Positions 14,349 to 26,359 of a stretch of DNA of 64,000 bases are shown piece after piece (position 1 is the first letter of the stretch; each line of letters opens with the position of its first letter). Where the stretch lies: assembly GCA_007922195.1 (NCBI GenBank), contig ML682005.1, positions 40,726,531 to 40,790,530 on the forward strand. The letters are read 5' to 3'. Below the pieces are notes generated by a model that searched no databases, was not told the origin of the DNA, and was given only the letters and a program-made list of their open reading frames with translations. A program made the translations under genes and the position numbers. Source of the DNA: Podocnemis expansa. Lineage: Eukaryota > Chordata > Testudines > Podocnemididae.

Positions 14349-14519
14349 AACAACAAGGAGTCTTGTAGCACTTTTAAAGATTAAACACATTTATTTATTG
14401 CATTACCTTTCATGGGAGAAAATCCCACTTTCATCAGACACTTGAAGACGGAGAACTTACAGAATGGGAGGAAAATAAGTGCAGGAAAGTGCAAGTCATG
14501 GGATCAGGTCAGATTAGGA
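14349..14519 (-). mobile_element. Penelope-like tail, minus strand
   Basis: Starts ACAACAAGGAGTCTTGTAGC, then CATGGGAGAAAATCCCACTT, TCAGACACTTGAAGA and CAAGTCATGGGATCAGGTCA, the inverse of the order in the copy at 375-595. It stops at a G/CA/C simple repeat. Confidence 0.65.
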
Positions 14520-14560
14520 TGGGGGGGGGGGGGACACACACACACACCCCCCCCCACTCT
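14520..14560. repeat. Compound simple repeat: poly-G, (AC)n, poly-C
   Basis: A run of about 14 G, then ACACACACACACAC, then a C-run. The flanking G and C runs can pair into a hairpin. Confidence 0.9.
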
Positions 14561-14735
14561 TTTCCATTTTTTCCTCCAAGATTACAAGTCTGAATAATTC
14601 ATTTTATTCTGACCCATCTCTTTCCTCTCCCCATTGAATTAAATTTTTAAGATCCACAAGAAGAGAGTTTTACCCACTGATTCTATATTTAGAATCACAC
14701 TCCTGACAACAAGATCATGTCTTTAACATTTAAAT

Positions 14736-15117
14736 CAGTGGTTCCCAACCTGTGGTCTGGGGACATGTTATAGGGGGTCCATGAAGCATCTCCCTACCAG
14801 AGCCAGAATCCAGCTACAGCCCTGATGCTCCCTGCCAGGGCAGCCTTTCCTTGCAGCAGCTCCCTGACAAGGGCAAGGGCAAGGGCAAGGGCAGAGCCAT
14901 AGCTGCTGCAGCTCAGGTCCGCTCCCCAGTTGTGCGGGCAATGGTGGTGGCAGCACTGCTTGTTGGCTGTCCCAGTGGTGCCACCAGAGTGGTGTAGGCT
15001 AGAGTCTGCCCGCATGGGCCAGATTACATAATCAGCCGAGGGGCTGCAAATTTTTGGGGTTTTTTGTTTGTTTTGTTAAAAAAGTATCCCCAGCCTGAAG
15101 AAGTTTGGGAACCACTG
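14736..15117. mobile_element. hAT MITE with perfect 8-bp TSD (382 bp)
   Basis: Termini CAGTGGTTCCCAACCTGTGG and the inverse TTTGGGAACCACTG. Flanked by ATTTAAAT on both sides (14728-14735 and 15118-15125), an exact match. The interior is GC-rich with a short GGGCAA tandem run near 14872-14893. Non-coding. Confidence 0.9.
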
Positions 15118-15129
15118 ATTTAAATTGTT

Positions 15130-16400
15130 TCCCTCATTCCATGTATGGCACTCTAGACTGAAGTCGGAAACCCACGAGCACCCTCATGTGGTCAGATGTA
15201 GCTATAAGCAATCCAGTTTTTCTTGTTTGGTTAAAAATTGACACATTCTGTATTAGCAAAGTTTTTACTCAAAGTTTTCACTCCCAAAATCATAAAGATT
15301 ATCATGCCCAAATTATTATTCCTACCAGTCAGACCTTTCACTGACACCTTTTTCTACTTTTTACGCTGTTTTGGTCCAATGATATCTTATTTGTATGAAG
15401 AGTGTTGGAAGAGTTGTCAAGTATAAAAGAGTAGGAAGAGCCTCAGGTATTTTCATAGGTACATAAGATTCATCCAGGATAGGGCTACATACTATGTTTG
15501 GGATTTTCTCAATTGCCTATTTGGCATTACTATCCAATCCCCATTTGGTGGTAGGCTGCTACATAATGCGATGCCAGCTGCACCATTTTCCTCCCACAAT
15601 CAAGCACATCAGAGGTTTAAGATAAGAATTTCCTGTATCTTGTGCCCCCACCCAAACCTTTGCATATCTCTCTCTTTTTAGGTTGTAACTTTCAGAGCAG
15701 GGTTAGATTTCCCTCTGTAGTTGTACACAACCTAGAACATTGGGGTGGTACCTATTTTGACCCTTTCCTTTTTTAAAGAAGTTTGAAAACAAGTATTTTC
15801 AAACTTCATTTAAAAAGGAAAGTGTCAAAATTCTACTTTTATGCTGAGGCCATTCCACAGGATCAGAAGAGTTGATGCAGAATTGTGGACAAGAGTTCAC
15901 TGCAGCTTCAGGTTTTAATACAAACCCTAATCATATAGGATTTCATTCCAGTAGCATTAATTAGCACAAAATGCCACTAAATAGGTAAGACTCTGGCAAT
16001 AAACTCAAAAGTACTTTTTAAAAGTGTGGCGTCTGTGTTTCTGCAGAGCTTCCTGCCCTGGCTTTTGGTCATGGCAAAAACCCCTTGCTTCTCTCTCCTC
16101 CTTCTAGGGAGGGGACACAAACACATTATCTGATTGCCTACATATCTGAGCTAAATAATGATCATGAAAAATTGGAGACACTTAGGTCTCAGAAGAAATA
16201 TTACAAAAAGCATTTACTGAATCCTGGAGGATAGCTACTGAATGTTAGTCACTGGCTACGTCCTCCCTAGGAAGGACAAAGTAAATAAAAGGGAAAGAGT
16301 AAGAATCTACATTGATGATGCTATTACTTGTGGGTAACTGTGTTGATATAAGCTGAGATTTTTGTGCCCAAAAATCCCCTTTAAAAAGGGCACTTAGCAC
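15130..16400. other. Intronic DNA with a strong hairpin and an L2-like tail scrap
   Basis: Contains an L2-like tail fragment near 15665-15750 (AGGTTGTAACTTTCAGAGCA...) and the hairpin at 15755-15830. Otherwise unassigned. Confidence 0.45.
15755..15830. repeat. 35-bp inverted repeat with 6-nt loop
   Basis: The arms 15755-15789 and 15796-15830 are inverse copies with about three mismatches, around the loop CAAGTA. The short loop and tight arms would give a stable hairpin. It matches no MITE family recognised here. It could be a tiny MITE core or an miRNA-like fold; neither is shown. Confidence 0.8.
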
Positions 16401-16784
16401 ACACACAGGTCAGAGAGCAGAAAGCAGCTCCAACCCGGGAGTTTTAAATCTTCCACCCTGACCATGCTGTGGGGGGGAAAGAGGGAAGCCAGCAGCAGGG
16501 CCCAGGGGTTAGGGAGAGTCTCATGCACTGCAGGGAAAGTGGTGGCATGGCCCAGGGATAAGGGAGGGGTTCAGGGAGGGGATTGGGGACTGCAGGGCGG
16601 CAGGCAGTTCCTGGGGTTTTGGGAGGGTGTCAGAGAGTCTGGAGAAGCTGGTGGCTCAGGCGGGGGGGGGGGGGTAGAGGCCCAAGGCAACAGTGGACCT
16701 TGGCTTATATGCAGGTCACCCATTTTTTTCCTGGTTTTGGGGTTCATGGACTTCCCTAGTCCCAATGAAGCAGTTCCTGGTTAG

Positions 16785-17013
16785 GTTGAACCAACTGCAG
16801 GCTAGTTTGAACTAATTGAGGCTTTTTAGTTCAAACTAGCTGTATTTTTTAGTTCGAACTAATGTTTTAGTTCAAACTAAAAAAGTGCAGCTAGTTTGAA
16901 CTAATCACTTATGCTACATCACACTAATTAGAACCAAAGTTTCAACTAAGCGCTTAGTTTGAACTAAAAAGTTTTTGGTTTGAACTAGGCAGAGACTAGT
17001 GTAGACAGGGCCT
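16785..17013. mobile_element. MITE fragment rich in TAGTTCGAACTA palindromes
   Basis: At least seven copies of TAGTTTGAACTA/TAGTTCAAACTA-type 12-mers in both orientations, ending GTGTAGACAGGGCC. That right end is of the type shared with other turtle MITEs. The matching left end (inverse GGCCCTGTCTACAC) is not found, so the copy is truncated. The GA-rich stretch at 16440-16680 to its left may be its interior. Confidence 0.55.
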
Positions 17014-17087
17014 AAATTCGTCCAGATTAAGCCTTCTTAATCCAGACTAATTTGCTAATGTAGACCTAGTTTTAGAGTTCTCTAAGG

Positions 17088-17200
17088 CAGTGGTTCTCAA
17101 CCACTGTATCGCAACACAAAGTTGTGTCGCAAAAAGCCGCGAGGTATGTTGCCGAAAATTGGTGGCTGCCCTGTTCCCACTCCAAGCACACTGGCAGCTG
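17088..17200. mobile_element. hAT MITE left end (truncated)
   Basis: CAGTGGTTCTCAACCACTGT is a typical hAT terminus like those at 14145 and 14736, followed by a GTTGTGTCGC hairpin segment. No right terminus is recognisable by 17400. Confidence 0.4.
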
Positions 17201-17659
17201 GAAGAAGCAAGCTGGAAGCAGTAGGGCGCAGGGCTGGGTGTGCTCCCAGGGCTGCAGTGCTCCCAAGACCAGCTAGCCGCGTAGCCTCTGGAATGTCACC
17301 ACCTCTTGAGTCAACTTAAGCCACTTCTGTACCATGGGAATCTTCACTTCCTGGATATATGCACTCCCTATACATTATGTTATCTCTCACAACTAAACAA
17401 TTATTTCTCCCAATTATGTGGATCAGCAAACTCAGTCACTGCCACAAACAATGCCTGGTCTGTAGAGCAAGAGCAGAAAAAAAATCTCAGCATATTTTCA
17501 TACTGAATTTTCTCCATGCAGCTTAGAATATTCAGGTGAATTATTCTATAAAGTATCACCCCTGGCAAGTTCATAATGAATAGGCTCAGGTATGTGTGTC
17601 CCTATGTCCTCTGCTGGAAGGAATCAAAAGGTGTGTCAAACTCTATATTGCACATTCCA

Positions 17660-17735
17660 AACAGAGAGTCTCCTGTAGTTCAAAGGCTTTGGAGCAGGAG
17701 GTTGTAGGTTCTATTCCTGCTTTTGCCAGGACGTT
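17660..17735 (+). repeat. Possible tRNA-derived SINE head
   Basis: Reads like a decayed tRNA: CTGTAGTTCAAAGGCTTTGG, a few bases, then GGTTGTAGGTTCTATTCCTG, resembling a TRGC-type A box and a GTTCRANYC-type B box about 35 nt apart. No acceptor stem closes, so it is not a functional tRNA gene. Confidence 0.3.
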
Positions 17736-17739
17736 CTGA

Positions 17740-18955
17740 GTGGCTGTGCTATGCAGCACAGTTAAAAACAAGGGTGCAGGGATGGTCGTGGATTTGGCAC
17801 AATGTACATTCTATAGCATGGCCAGTCACAAATTTTTGGGTCACTGGGGACAGTGAGGCTAGATGCATGAGAAAGGCAGGGAACAGAGATACTTGCACAG
17901 TGGCTAGGTGCCAAGCCATTTAGCAGGGGCTATGTTTTCTGGGAGCACTATGGTATATTGGGTCTTCTAATCAGGAAAGCATTACACTTCAATAAACTCA
18001 GCCTAACAGAATTAGCCTCTTGTGGAGAATTAGCCCCCAAAAGCTCAGGCTATTAGCTGGCAAGCAATACCACTATATGGACATGCAGCAGATTTCACAG
18101 ATATTTGTTCTGTTGAACTTTAAGTACAGACTGGAACTAAACAAGCTGTTTTTTGGGACAGAAGAGAGCAACGGGGCTCCAAAGTCACTTGTCATCAGTA
18201 GTGCTGTACATGTAAAGCAGACCAGAAGAGGAGTTATTTTTTCTGTAAAAATAGTGCTCAAAAATTTCCACAGAAAACTGAGTTTTTGGTCTAAACTGTA
18301 AAGCGAAATAATTCTATTCTACAGTGCTGCCACAGTGTCTCATGTTCCCATTCTCCTATGTAAAGGTCACGCGTCAGACTACCTCTCTCAGCACACACTT
18401 GGTGAGAGGCAGTAGTGCATCATGGTAGTTGCAGTCGCAGTGCATCAAGGGAGATGCAGTTTGATTCAGCAGCCCCACTAACAGAGAAAAATAGCATTTC
18501 AGAATCAAATGTTTTGGTATTCTGGCATGCAATTTTGCACTGAAAATCAAAGTTTTCAGCAGAAAGCTGAATTTTTTTGTGAAGCAACTTTTAGTTGAAA
18601 ACCCAGTTTTCCATTAAAAAAATTTCAGTAGAAATTTTCAACTAGTCTTACATACATGCTGTCAAATAGGAACCTCTAGCAGTCAGGCAAGTCAACTATC
18701 CCATGTCTGAAAGTCATAACTCAAAAATCAGATTGGCTTAAAAATGATGAGATATTGGGTTGGCCTTTTTCATGTGCCTTTGAGGGCACCTGGATTGAAC
18801 TTTCATCCTTTTTCTCTGTCACCAGATAATGTAGAAATTTACTCACCCACCTCCTATGGCAGTAAACATCTAACCTATGACTAAGTTATTAAAGTCCTCA
18901 AATCATATTTAAAGATTTTAAGGTACTGAGAATCCACCAGCAATTGAGTCAGGCC
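17740..18955. other. Intronic DNA, partly a TTTTCxGAAAA-type repeat
   Basis: The stretch 18198-18650 has many AAATTTTCAGTTGAAAA-like words and resembles a turtle interspersed repeat, but no ends were fixed. Flanks unassigned. The short ORFs on both strands here look like chance. Confidence 0.35.
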
Positions 18956-19245
18956 TAGGGTTACCAGATACCAAAGCATGGAAGGGAGGACAGGGAAGTA
19001 CAAAAAGGAGGACATTGGAGGACACATGGAGAAAATGTAGCATTAGTGTCATATTCTTCTGTTTTTAGGGGGCCCTGGAACACTTCCCTGTAAAAATAGG
19101 GTGTTCTGGGGCATTCCAGCATACTGTAACCCCTGTAAGTAAAAAGCCAGACAAAATTATGTATTTTTAAAATGCCTGCAGGAGGGAGGACGTGAAAGTA
19201 AAAAGGAGGACATGTCCTCCTTTTGCCTGACATCTGGTAACCCTA
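18956..19245. mobile_element. hAT MITE, TAGGGTTACC family, copy 1 (290 bp)
   Basis: Termini TAGGGTTACCAGAT and ATCTGGTAACCCTA are perfect inverse copies. Flanks GTCAGGCC (18948-18955) and GTCATGCC (19246-19253) match 7 of 8. The interior shares GGAGGACATTGGAGGACAC and GGAACACTTCCC with the copy at 55747. Non-coding. Confidence 0.85.
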
Positions 19246-19272
19246 GTCATGCCCCAGGTTAGCAAGGAAGGC

Positions 19273-19310
19273 AAAAAAAAGAAAAAAGAAAAAAAAAAAA
19301 AAAAAAAACA
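19273..19310. repeat. A-rich tract
   Basis: AAAAAAAAGAAAAAAGAAAA-type run, about 38 nt. It encodes only a chance poly-Lys ORF. Confidence 0.9.
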
Positions 19311-19317
19311 AACAAAC

Positions 19318-20065
19318 TACTCAGAGCCTTTGCTAATCTGCCCTGGGGTAGAATTCCTTCCTGACCTCCATAAGGTGATCAATGAAATGCTGAGTATGTG
19401 GGCAAGACTAATAAGTCAGACACCCAAGAAAGAACCCTTTGTAATAACACAACCCATTGCATCAATCATCCCATTGGCATATCTACCAAAAAGAGCCAAA
19501 GATCAGTTAACTGCCAAACCAGGCTGTCTCATTATACCAACCCTTCCATGAATTTATTAAACTCAATTTTGAAACCAGCTAGATTTTTTCCCCCCTATTG
19601 CTCCCTTTGGAAGACTATTCCAGAACTTCACTCCTCTGATAGATAAAAACCTGCATCTAATTTCAAGTCAAAATTTCTCAGTCATCAGTTTATAGCTATT
19701 AGTTCTTGCATCCACACTGGGGCTGAACTTAAATAATTCCTCTCCCTCCCTGGTATTTATCCCTCTAATTTATTTATACAAAGGGATAAATACCTCATAT
19801 CTCCCCTCAACCTTCTTTTTGTTAGGTTAAATAAGCCAAGATCTTATCCTCTCATAAGGCAGGTTTTCTAATCCTCAGATCATCCTTGGAGCCTCTCTCT
19901 GTACCTGTTCCAGTTTAACTTAATCTTTCTTAAACATGGGGGAGCAGAACTGCACAAAGTATTCCAGATGAGGTCTCACCAACAACTTATATAATGCTAC
20001 TAACACCTCCCTGTTCTACTGGAAATACCTCACCTGTGATGCATACAAGGCCTGCACTAGAATTT
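19318..20065 (-). mobile_element. CR1/L3-like LINE 3' tail, antisense orientation
   Basis: On the plus strand the landmarks run CCTGGGGTAGAATTCCTTCC, AATTTATTAAACTCAATTTT, TTCCAGAACTTCACTCCTCT, CTCCCTCCCTGGTATTTATC, ATATCTCCCCTCAACCTTCT and CAGAACTGCACAAAGTATTC. This is the complement of a well-known reptile and mammal CR1-clade 3' region, so the element lies on the minus strand. The frame is destroyed. Confidence 0.75.
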
Positions 20066-20069
20066 TCAT

Positions 20070-23000
20070 GGCAATCACTATAAAGTCACAAAAGCAACCT
20101 AATGAAACATTGGAAGAGCCAGGAGTGAATTCCCAACCAGCATCCCAAAACAGAGAGTTAGATTGTAATTATCTTCCATAAGTTCCTGACAGAACAGCAG
20201 TGGGTGAAAGGAGCTCTCCATCAAACGAAGAGAACTCCTGGAGTTTGTGATGCCTCTGCTGAATGACAAGTTGCTTACCCTTCAGGCCAAACTGGACTCT
20301 AGGCTGATTGCATGAGTGAGGGAAACCTTCCTACCAAGCCCAAATCCACAAAGCTCAGGACAAATATGTTGCCAGCACTGGTGATTTCTTCAGAAGTCAC
20401 ACAATTTTGACCAGAGCTGTAGCTGATATCACAATGACAGAAGACATTCTAAGTTACCCTCTCTTCAATTTCAGCCTTGCCAAGGGAAACCCCTCTGATT
20501 GGCTGCCTTCTCCAAATATCAACTTCTTGGGAAGAGCAGCCATTCAGGGGTGCTACAGGGAATGAACAGAGATTGCTTTCCCACCCTTTGGGTGCCACAG
20601 GCATCTGTTGCACAAGCAGGAGCAAAAAAATGCCCAGCATCTTAGAGCAGCTCTACCCCCTCCATGAGAAATAAGTCAGTCTGTTCTCTGCTCCTTCCCA
20701 TTTCCTCATCCCTGCCATCCCAGTCCTGGGAAGGAGGGAAGAGGACACCCTGTTGCCCCTCTAGGAGTTGAGAGATGGAGTGGTAGAGACCCAAGAGCTG
20801 TAGAAGAAGCAGAGGTGGGGAAAGGAACAGGATGAACAGATGTCAGGAAGATGTGGGACCGGGGAGCACACAATTAGAGCCCTAGGCTTCAGGGAGAAGC
20901 TGGAAGCTAAGCTCAGCACCATCAATTAGCTGGCTAGAGTTGAGGCCAAAACAACCTAACTCTATGAACTTGGGCTATTCAACAACTTTGCTTGTCAAAC
21001 ACCCTGGAAGTGTTGGGGTTTCAAAAATTAAAACAAACAACAATAAAGAATTGTGATGACATATCTAGTTAAGTGACTTTGCAGCTAATCTCATGATTTT
21101 AGGGGATGTGGTTCATAATTTAACTTTGGTGGCTGGCAAACACCACTACCCTTGCAAAAGGAATGAGCTGGCAGCCATAGATTCCTCCTCCCTGGGCCCA
21201 TTAGAAGGGACATGAGCTACCTCATCCTGGTCCAAAGCCCACCAAAGTCAGAGAACCTTTCCCTGAAAATCACTAAGCTCTGGATCAGGACCAAATGCCC
21301 AGTTATGGGATGCTAACTCTTCACCCTTCTATTGCTTGAACCAAAGGTCTTTCAACTTCTTTTTAGAATGAAATGGGTTCAGAGATTGAAAGACATTTTC
21401 AGATTCTGCCCTGATTACCAGCACATCCCCATTGCCTGTTGCTCAAGTACTGCAGTAGGAACTACAAAGCCAGGCTCCAAGGATCACAATCCATGATCAT
21501 AACCAACAGTTTTTCCACTGTCCTTATCTAAAAGAAGTTTGAAAGCGAGAAACAAGTATATAGCCTAAATATAAGCATTAAGCAAATAAAACAAAATTAA
21601 CAGTTTTCTTCTCCTAATCTGGACAGCGCTAGATATGCCTGGATAAAGGTGTGCCACCTCATATTAAATTATTCCTATAGATTTGTAAAGAAGAGCTCGC
21701 ATAAACCCAAAAAAGGATTTCTTATTAAAAACAGCATTAGATCTAATAGCTAAAGAAGGATCAACACTGGGTTCTTTGAACTTTTTAAAGTAATTACACT
21801 GTTCAACTAAATGGATCTAAAAACCAGAGAAAAACAGATGGAACCAAATCTATGTTTTAAACAAACACCAGGGGGAGAGAGGAAATCTAGGATTTCAATA
21901 TCATTAGCTTTAGAACATCATTTCTTTTACAGCAAAACTAGTTACTTTCTCTCTGCATGTATAGGTGGATAAAGTTCTGTTTAGCTTTCAAGATTCTTTA
22001 GCAATTTCCATCTTTTTTCTTAAATGTTTTAGGTAACAGAGTCCTATTTGTAGTCACAAATCAAATCTATTTAGAAATATTGGAATAGTAAGAAAGGGGA
22101 GAAAGTCACAGATGATCCAGTTACAGCTGCTTTCTGGAAAGCAGATGATTTATCAGTGGTTCCCTCTACTTCATATACAGCAACCATCATGGCTGGGTGA
22201 CAAAAGGTCCCCTCATTTTGACATAAGGATATATTCCTACAAGCTCAACGCACCATTACTCCATTCTTCATCTTCCATTTCCTTTGCAGAGGTATCACAA
22301 AACAAATCAAACCTGTAATAAATGAGGGGGAGAGAGGCGGGAGGAAGCCCTCCCCTCAAACAGAATTGCAAAATTAATAGAGCAAGACAAGCTGGAGGAC
22401 ATGCCAGTTGAGAAAGCATGGAAAGAGAAGAAAGAAATAACAATTAACTGTGTAAGTCAGGAGATCCCACACAGCTGAAGGCTACAACCTCAACCAAAGA
22501 GCTTGACCCCTTTAATTTAACCTTATATCATGAAGGAAGAAAAACGTAACAAAAGAAACTAGTATCTCCATATGCTATAGTAACAATTTTTTTTTAAAAA
22601 AAAATCAGTCTAATAAGCTAACATCATAATTTGGAGAACTGTAAAGAGGAAGTGATTTTAATCCCCTCTTACCCATTTGCAGTTCTAGGGTCAGTGCCAG
22701 GTAGTAGCAGCTAACCCAGCAACAGACAATTTTTAAAAATATTAAAGACAAATCTAGCAGTGGTTCAGTGAGATCTATAAATGGGGAGTTAAATGTGGAT
22801 AGAGGAGGAGAGAGGACACAAAATAAAGCCAAAGAAGAAGCCACATGCCATTGGAAACTGGCTCTGCACTGTTTTCAACTCAAATCAGTATAGAAAAGGA
22901 ACGGAGGAGCACATTATGTATACATCTGTAATCCATTATATTATTTATACAGCACTCACATATGTTCATAGTGCTTTCCTATGTATTTGTAAACATGAGC

Positions 23001-23490
23001 CCCAAAGGCAGACCCAATACATGCCAAGTCCCACAGAGAAGCAATCAGAGAACTAATCCAGTGGTTAAAGTATAATTGACGGGCTGCAGAACCCTCCAGA
23101 CCTCCTTTCTATATTGCCCAGATCCTCTTAATGCATGTGTGGGCCTAGCCCCGGCAGGCAATTTTGAACCCCACCACACCAGCTCTTTCCTTACAAATGA
23201 AGCACAGCCTCAAATCCCATCTAAAAGCTGTGCCAAAAGTCATAAGGTGTGTACCATCACCTCTGCTGTATTTTGTATGGGCACTTATAGGGGATCAGGG
23301 CCCACAAGTGAATTCGGTATTCTTCTGTTTCAATTTTTCCCTGGCCTGAGGATTGCCCAGGGGCTTAGCTTTCTGGATGCCCAGAGTGAGACAGCAGCAT
23401 TTGCTTTCAAGCAGAAAGTTAAGCACCTAGAGAAGTTTGAATGGAAATTTAAATACTAGGTGAGTTTAGGTGGTTAGAGACCTAGGCAGC
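20070..23490. other. Unassigned intronic DNA
   Basis: No exon or clear element. A block at 22925-23060 (ATTATATTATTTATACAGCA, then GAGCCCCAAAGGCAGACCC) faintly resembles a MIR-like relic. Confidence 0.4.
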
Positions 23491-23510
23491 AGCCAAATGA
23501 TGTGTTTTGT

Positions 23511-24030
23511 TGATTACAGGGGCACCTAGAACGGGGGTTCAACCCCCCCACCAGCTCCCCAACCTTCTCCCACCTCTTCCCTGCCAGCTCCAGGCTCCCC
23601 TCACCCCCTCCGCCAGCTCTGGGCTCCCCACCCCCTCCCACCTATTCCCTGAGCCCCCCGCTGGCTGTGGGCTCCCCAACCCCCCCCCCCACATCCCACC
23701 AGCTCAGGGACCTACAGGGTCCCTTCCCTCTACCTAGCTGGAGCTGCAGGGGCATCCCCACTAGTCGCTTCCTAGCCAGGCTGCTCCTGCCCTGCACACT
23801 CATCTGAGCATGCTCAGGGCAGGAGATTTGAAAACTCTCCTCCCCAGCCTGGCCGCAGCTCCAGGGCAGGGCGGCCAGCGGAATATGCTTAAGTAAGAGG
23901 GATCACACTGGAACACTGTGTTCTAACCCGTTATTTTATTTTCAGGGGCCCCAGAACACTGGCCCTTAAAAAGTTGTGGGCCCTGGAATGGTGATCCAGT
24001 GCGTTCCCCCTTACTTCAACCCCTGAACTA
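23511..24030. repeat. Possible non-autonomous DNA transposon with C-rich tandem core
   Basis: Begins CAGGGGCACCTAGAAC and ends TTCAACCCCTG, compatible with hAT-type termini, but the flanking 8-mers do not match. The interior has three or more imperfect copies of a CCAGCTCNNGGCTCCCC-type unit at 23550-23700. It also has GAGCATGCTCAGGGCAGGAG, resembling a word in the hAT element at 61.2 kb, and a CCAGAACACTGGCCC part related to the TAGGGTTACC family. Confidence 0.35.
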
Positions 24031-24059
24031 ATCTGATAAGGCTCTGGTGCCATGTCATG

Positions 24060-25070
24060 ATGTAATATATTTGCCTCTGAGTTAAGAGTTCTAGAGCTTG
24101 TTTATTCATTTAATCACCAGATTATTATTGATCTTCTAGCTGCAATAAATAACTGAGACCAGGAAAGAGGGTGAGTGTGTTACCTCAGTTGTCATACTAC
24201 AAGAACAACTGCATCCTGCATGGTAGATATTCACATTTGGCACCCACTGGCCAACTGGGTAAGTCATCACTGGTTTTCGCCATTTGTTTTTATACAGGTA
24301 CAGTGTAAAATGAAATTGCTTACACAGACAAATTCTGGTTTCCCATGTAAAACTGCTTTTCAAATTCAGCTTTCCATATATCATGCTGGTATATAATAAA
24401 TTTTCATCTATTTTTGAAGACCTCCCATACCATTTGGATTCCGTTATCCTCTCAGCCAGAGTCAGAGTACTTTCAAACTGCTTAGTAACATATAGGCATC
24501 TAACCAATTTCATTTCAAGATTTAAAATAAGTTTTACAAACATGAAAGGAGACCCTTGTGAGGCCTTTCAGCAGTGCCCTTAAATGTCCATAAAAGGGAA
24601 TATTTACCTGAAAATGACAAAACTCCAACTAATCACAAGCATGTGCTTTGGAAGTTATCCACTGGACCACTGAGACCACCACAGAGATAAAGGCCATTTT
24701 CAAGGATCAAATAACCTTGATCCAATGTCTTGTATCTCCTTGTCTCCCAAAATCTCCACATCTCATTTAAAAGACTCAAAATGTAGGCAAGAATGTGCAT
24801 TTCAATACAGGAGAATACAAAATAGCCACATGTAATCTTCAGATACTCTGTCAGGTAATGTGTAAAACTAGAGACTTTGTTTGTTTTAAATAAAGCTTCT
24901 TCAGAAATGTTACTACTTAGGCCTTCCTTTTCCTGGAAAAAAGGAGAATAATTTTGTTTCTAGAGGAAAACAGGAAATTACACACCCTCGGGCAGATCCT
25001 TAGCCAGTGTAAAATACTCATAACTACTGAATTCAGTGCAGCTCTGACCCTTTTACAGCATCTGAGGATC
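24060..25070. other. Unassigned intronic DNA
   Basis: Nothing recognised. A 135-codon minus-strand ORF (24136-24543) has no family features and is taken as chance. Confidence 0.45.
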
Positions 25071-25078
25071 CCTTAGTA

Positions 25079-25263
25079 CAGGGGTCTCAAACACATGGCC
25101 CGCGGGCCGCATGTGACCCTTTCGTGTATTTCCTGCGGCCCTCAATGACACTGTTACCAATATTTGCAATATAGTTGTATGAAAAGATTTCAATGGTGCG
25201 GCCCTCAGGCTAATGTACTAGTCCTCATGCGGCCCTCGTGGTGATTCGAGTTTGAGACTCCTG
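25079..25263. mobile_element. hAT MITE with perfect 8-bp TSD (185 bp)
   Basis: Termini CAGGGGTCTCAAAC and the inverse GTTTGAGACTCCTG. Flanked by CCTTAGTA at 25071-25078 and 25264-25271, an exact match. The interior is made of GCGGCCCTC-type words. No coding. Confidence 0.92.
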
Positions 25264-26018
25264 CCTTAGTATAATAGCTTTCCAAGCCAGGTGTCAGATA
25301 AATTCTTCTGGCATTATTGTTTCTGTGGAGGAACTGTAGGATTAAGTAGTTTGCTGGAATATGGACTTTAAAAATGCCTAAAACTCCCCACTGGGCACAG
25401 CAAGGGCTCAGTTTCTTATTCAAAGGTGGTGACAATGACAGCTTCAGTATCCGCATTTATCTACCAGTTTCACCACAGCCTTATTGGTATAGCAGAGTGG
25501 GCAATAATTTCATTTTAACTGCAGGGCGACTAGAGTGTTAAACAGCTTCCAAAGCTAAGTGAACTTAAGTTAAAATTAATACTTTATAGCATGTGCTCCA
25601 CTGTGCCTTTTCAAAGGGGATGAGATGACACCCAAAGCCTAGAAACACAAAGGTCACATGCTCAGACAGCAGCAAATTTGCTGCTGTCAGACTGATCTTT
25701 CTGGATTGATTAAGCAGTCAGTGGAAACCTGCTCAAATCAATCCAGCAGTCAACAAGTTATAATCATCCCCTCAACTGGTGTAGGACTCTGTTGACAGGA
25801 ACACATTTACCATCAGTGAAGCACAATGAAGACACTATGCAAAAAGGAGTTACATAGTCAACAGGAGTTACAGAAGTTACATTCTGTAGCTTGCATAACT
25901 CTTGTCAACTGCCACCAAATTTGCAGGGTATGTCTAGACCAAGGCTAAAGAGTTTTTTTGGGAACTGAAATTGAGTTGGAGAGGCAGGAAGCCCACACGT
26001 AATAGTAGCTTTTTTGAA

Positions 26019-26350
26019 CAAACAAGAGTCCTGTGACACTTAGACTAACATTTATTGCATGAGCTCTCATGGGAGAAAATCCCACTTTTTCAGACACTTT
26101 GAACATGGGGGAAACTTACAGAATGGGAGGAAATAAATGCATGGGGTCAGTTCTCACTGGAACAGCAAATCAAAGCAGTTGTTAAGATTCAAACACTGGG
26201 GAACACATATAGAGGAAGATGAGGTCAAATCCCCTGTTGTAATGAGAAAAAAAATCCAAAGTCCCTATTTAGCCCCAAAGCAACACAGTCAAATTTGCAA
26301 ATAAACTGGAGCGCTATTTTTTCAAAAGAAGCTGTAATCTGCCAAATTCG
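26019..26350 (-). mobile_element. Penelope-like tail with upstream flank, minus strand
   Basis: Plus-strand order: ACAAACAAGAGTCCTGTGAC, CATGGGAGAAAATCCCACTT, TTACAGAATGGGAGGAAATA, ACAGCAAATCAAAGCAGTTG, CAAACACTGGGGAACAC, then TCAAATTTGCAAATAAACTG. The last word parallels TCAAATTTACAAATGAATTC at the 3' end of the GIY-YIG frame at 42.47 kb. So this copy runs from the tail almost into the coding region, and it is key to joining the tail to the coding part. Confidence 0.65.
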
Positions 26351-26359
26351 TTGAGGGAG

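Noticed and set aside
14520..14560. CRISPR-like or satellite array
   Set aside because: Only a compound simple repeat; no spaced repeats and a vertebrate context.
17660..17735. Functional tRNA gene
   Set aside because: B-box-like word present but no closable acceptor or anticodon stems; at most a SINE relic.
24136..24543. 135-codon minus-strand ORF
   Set aside because: No domain, no splice context fitting SLC66A2 and no codon pattern unlike its surroundings; expected by chance in this length.
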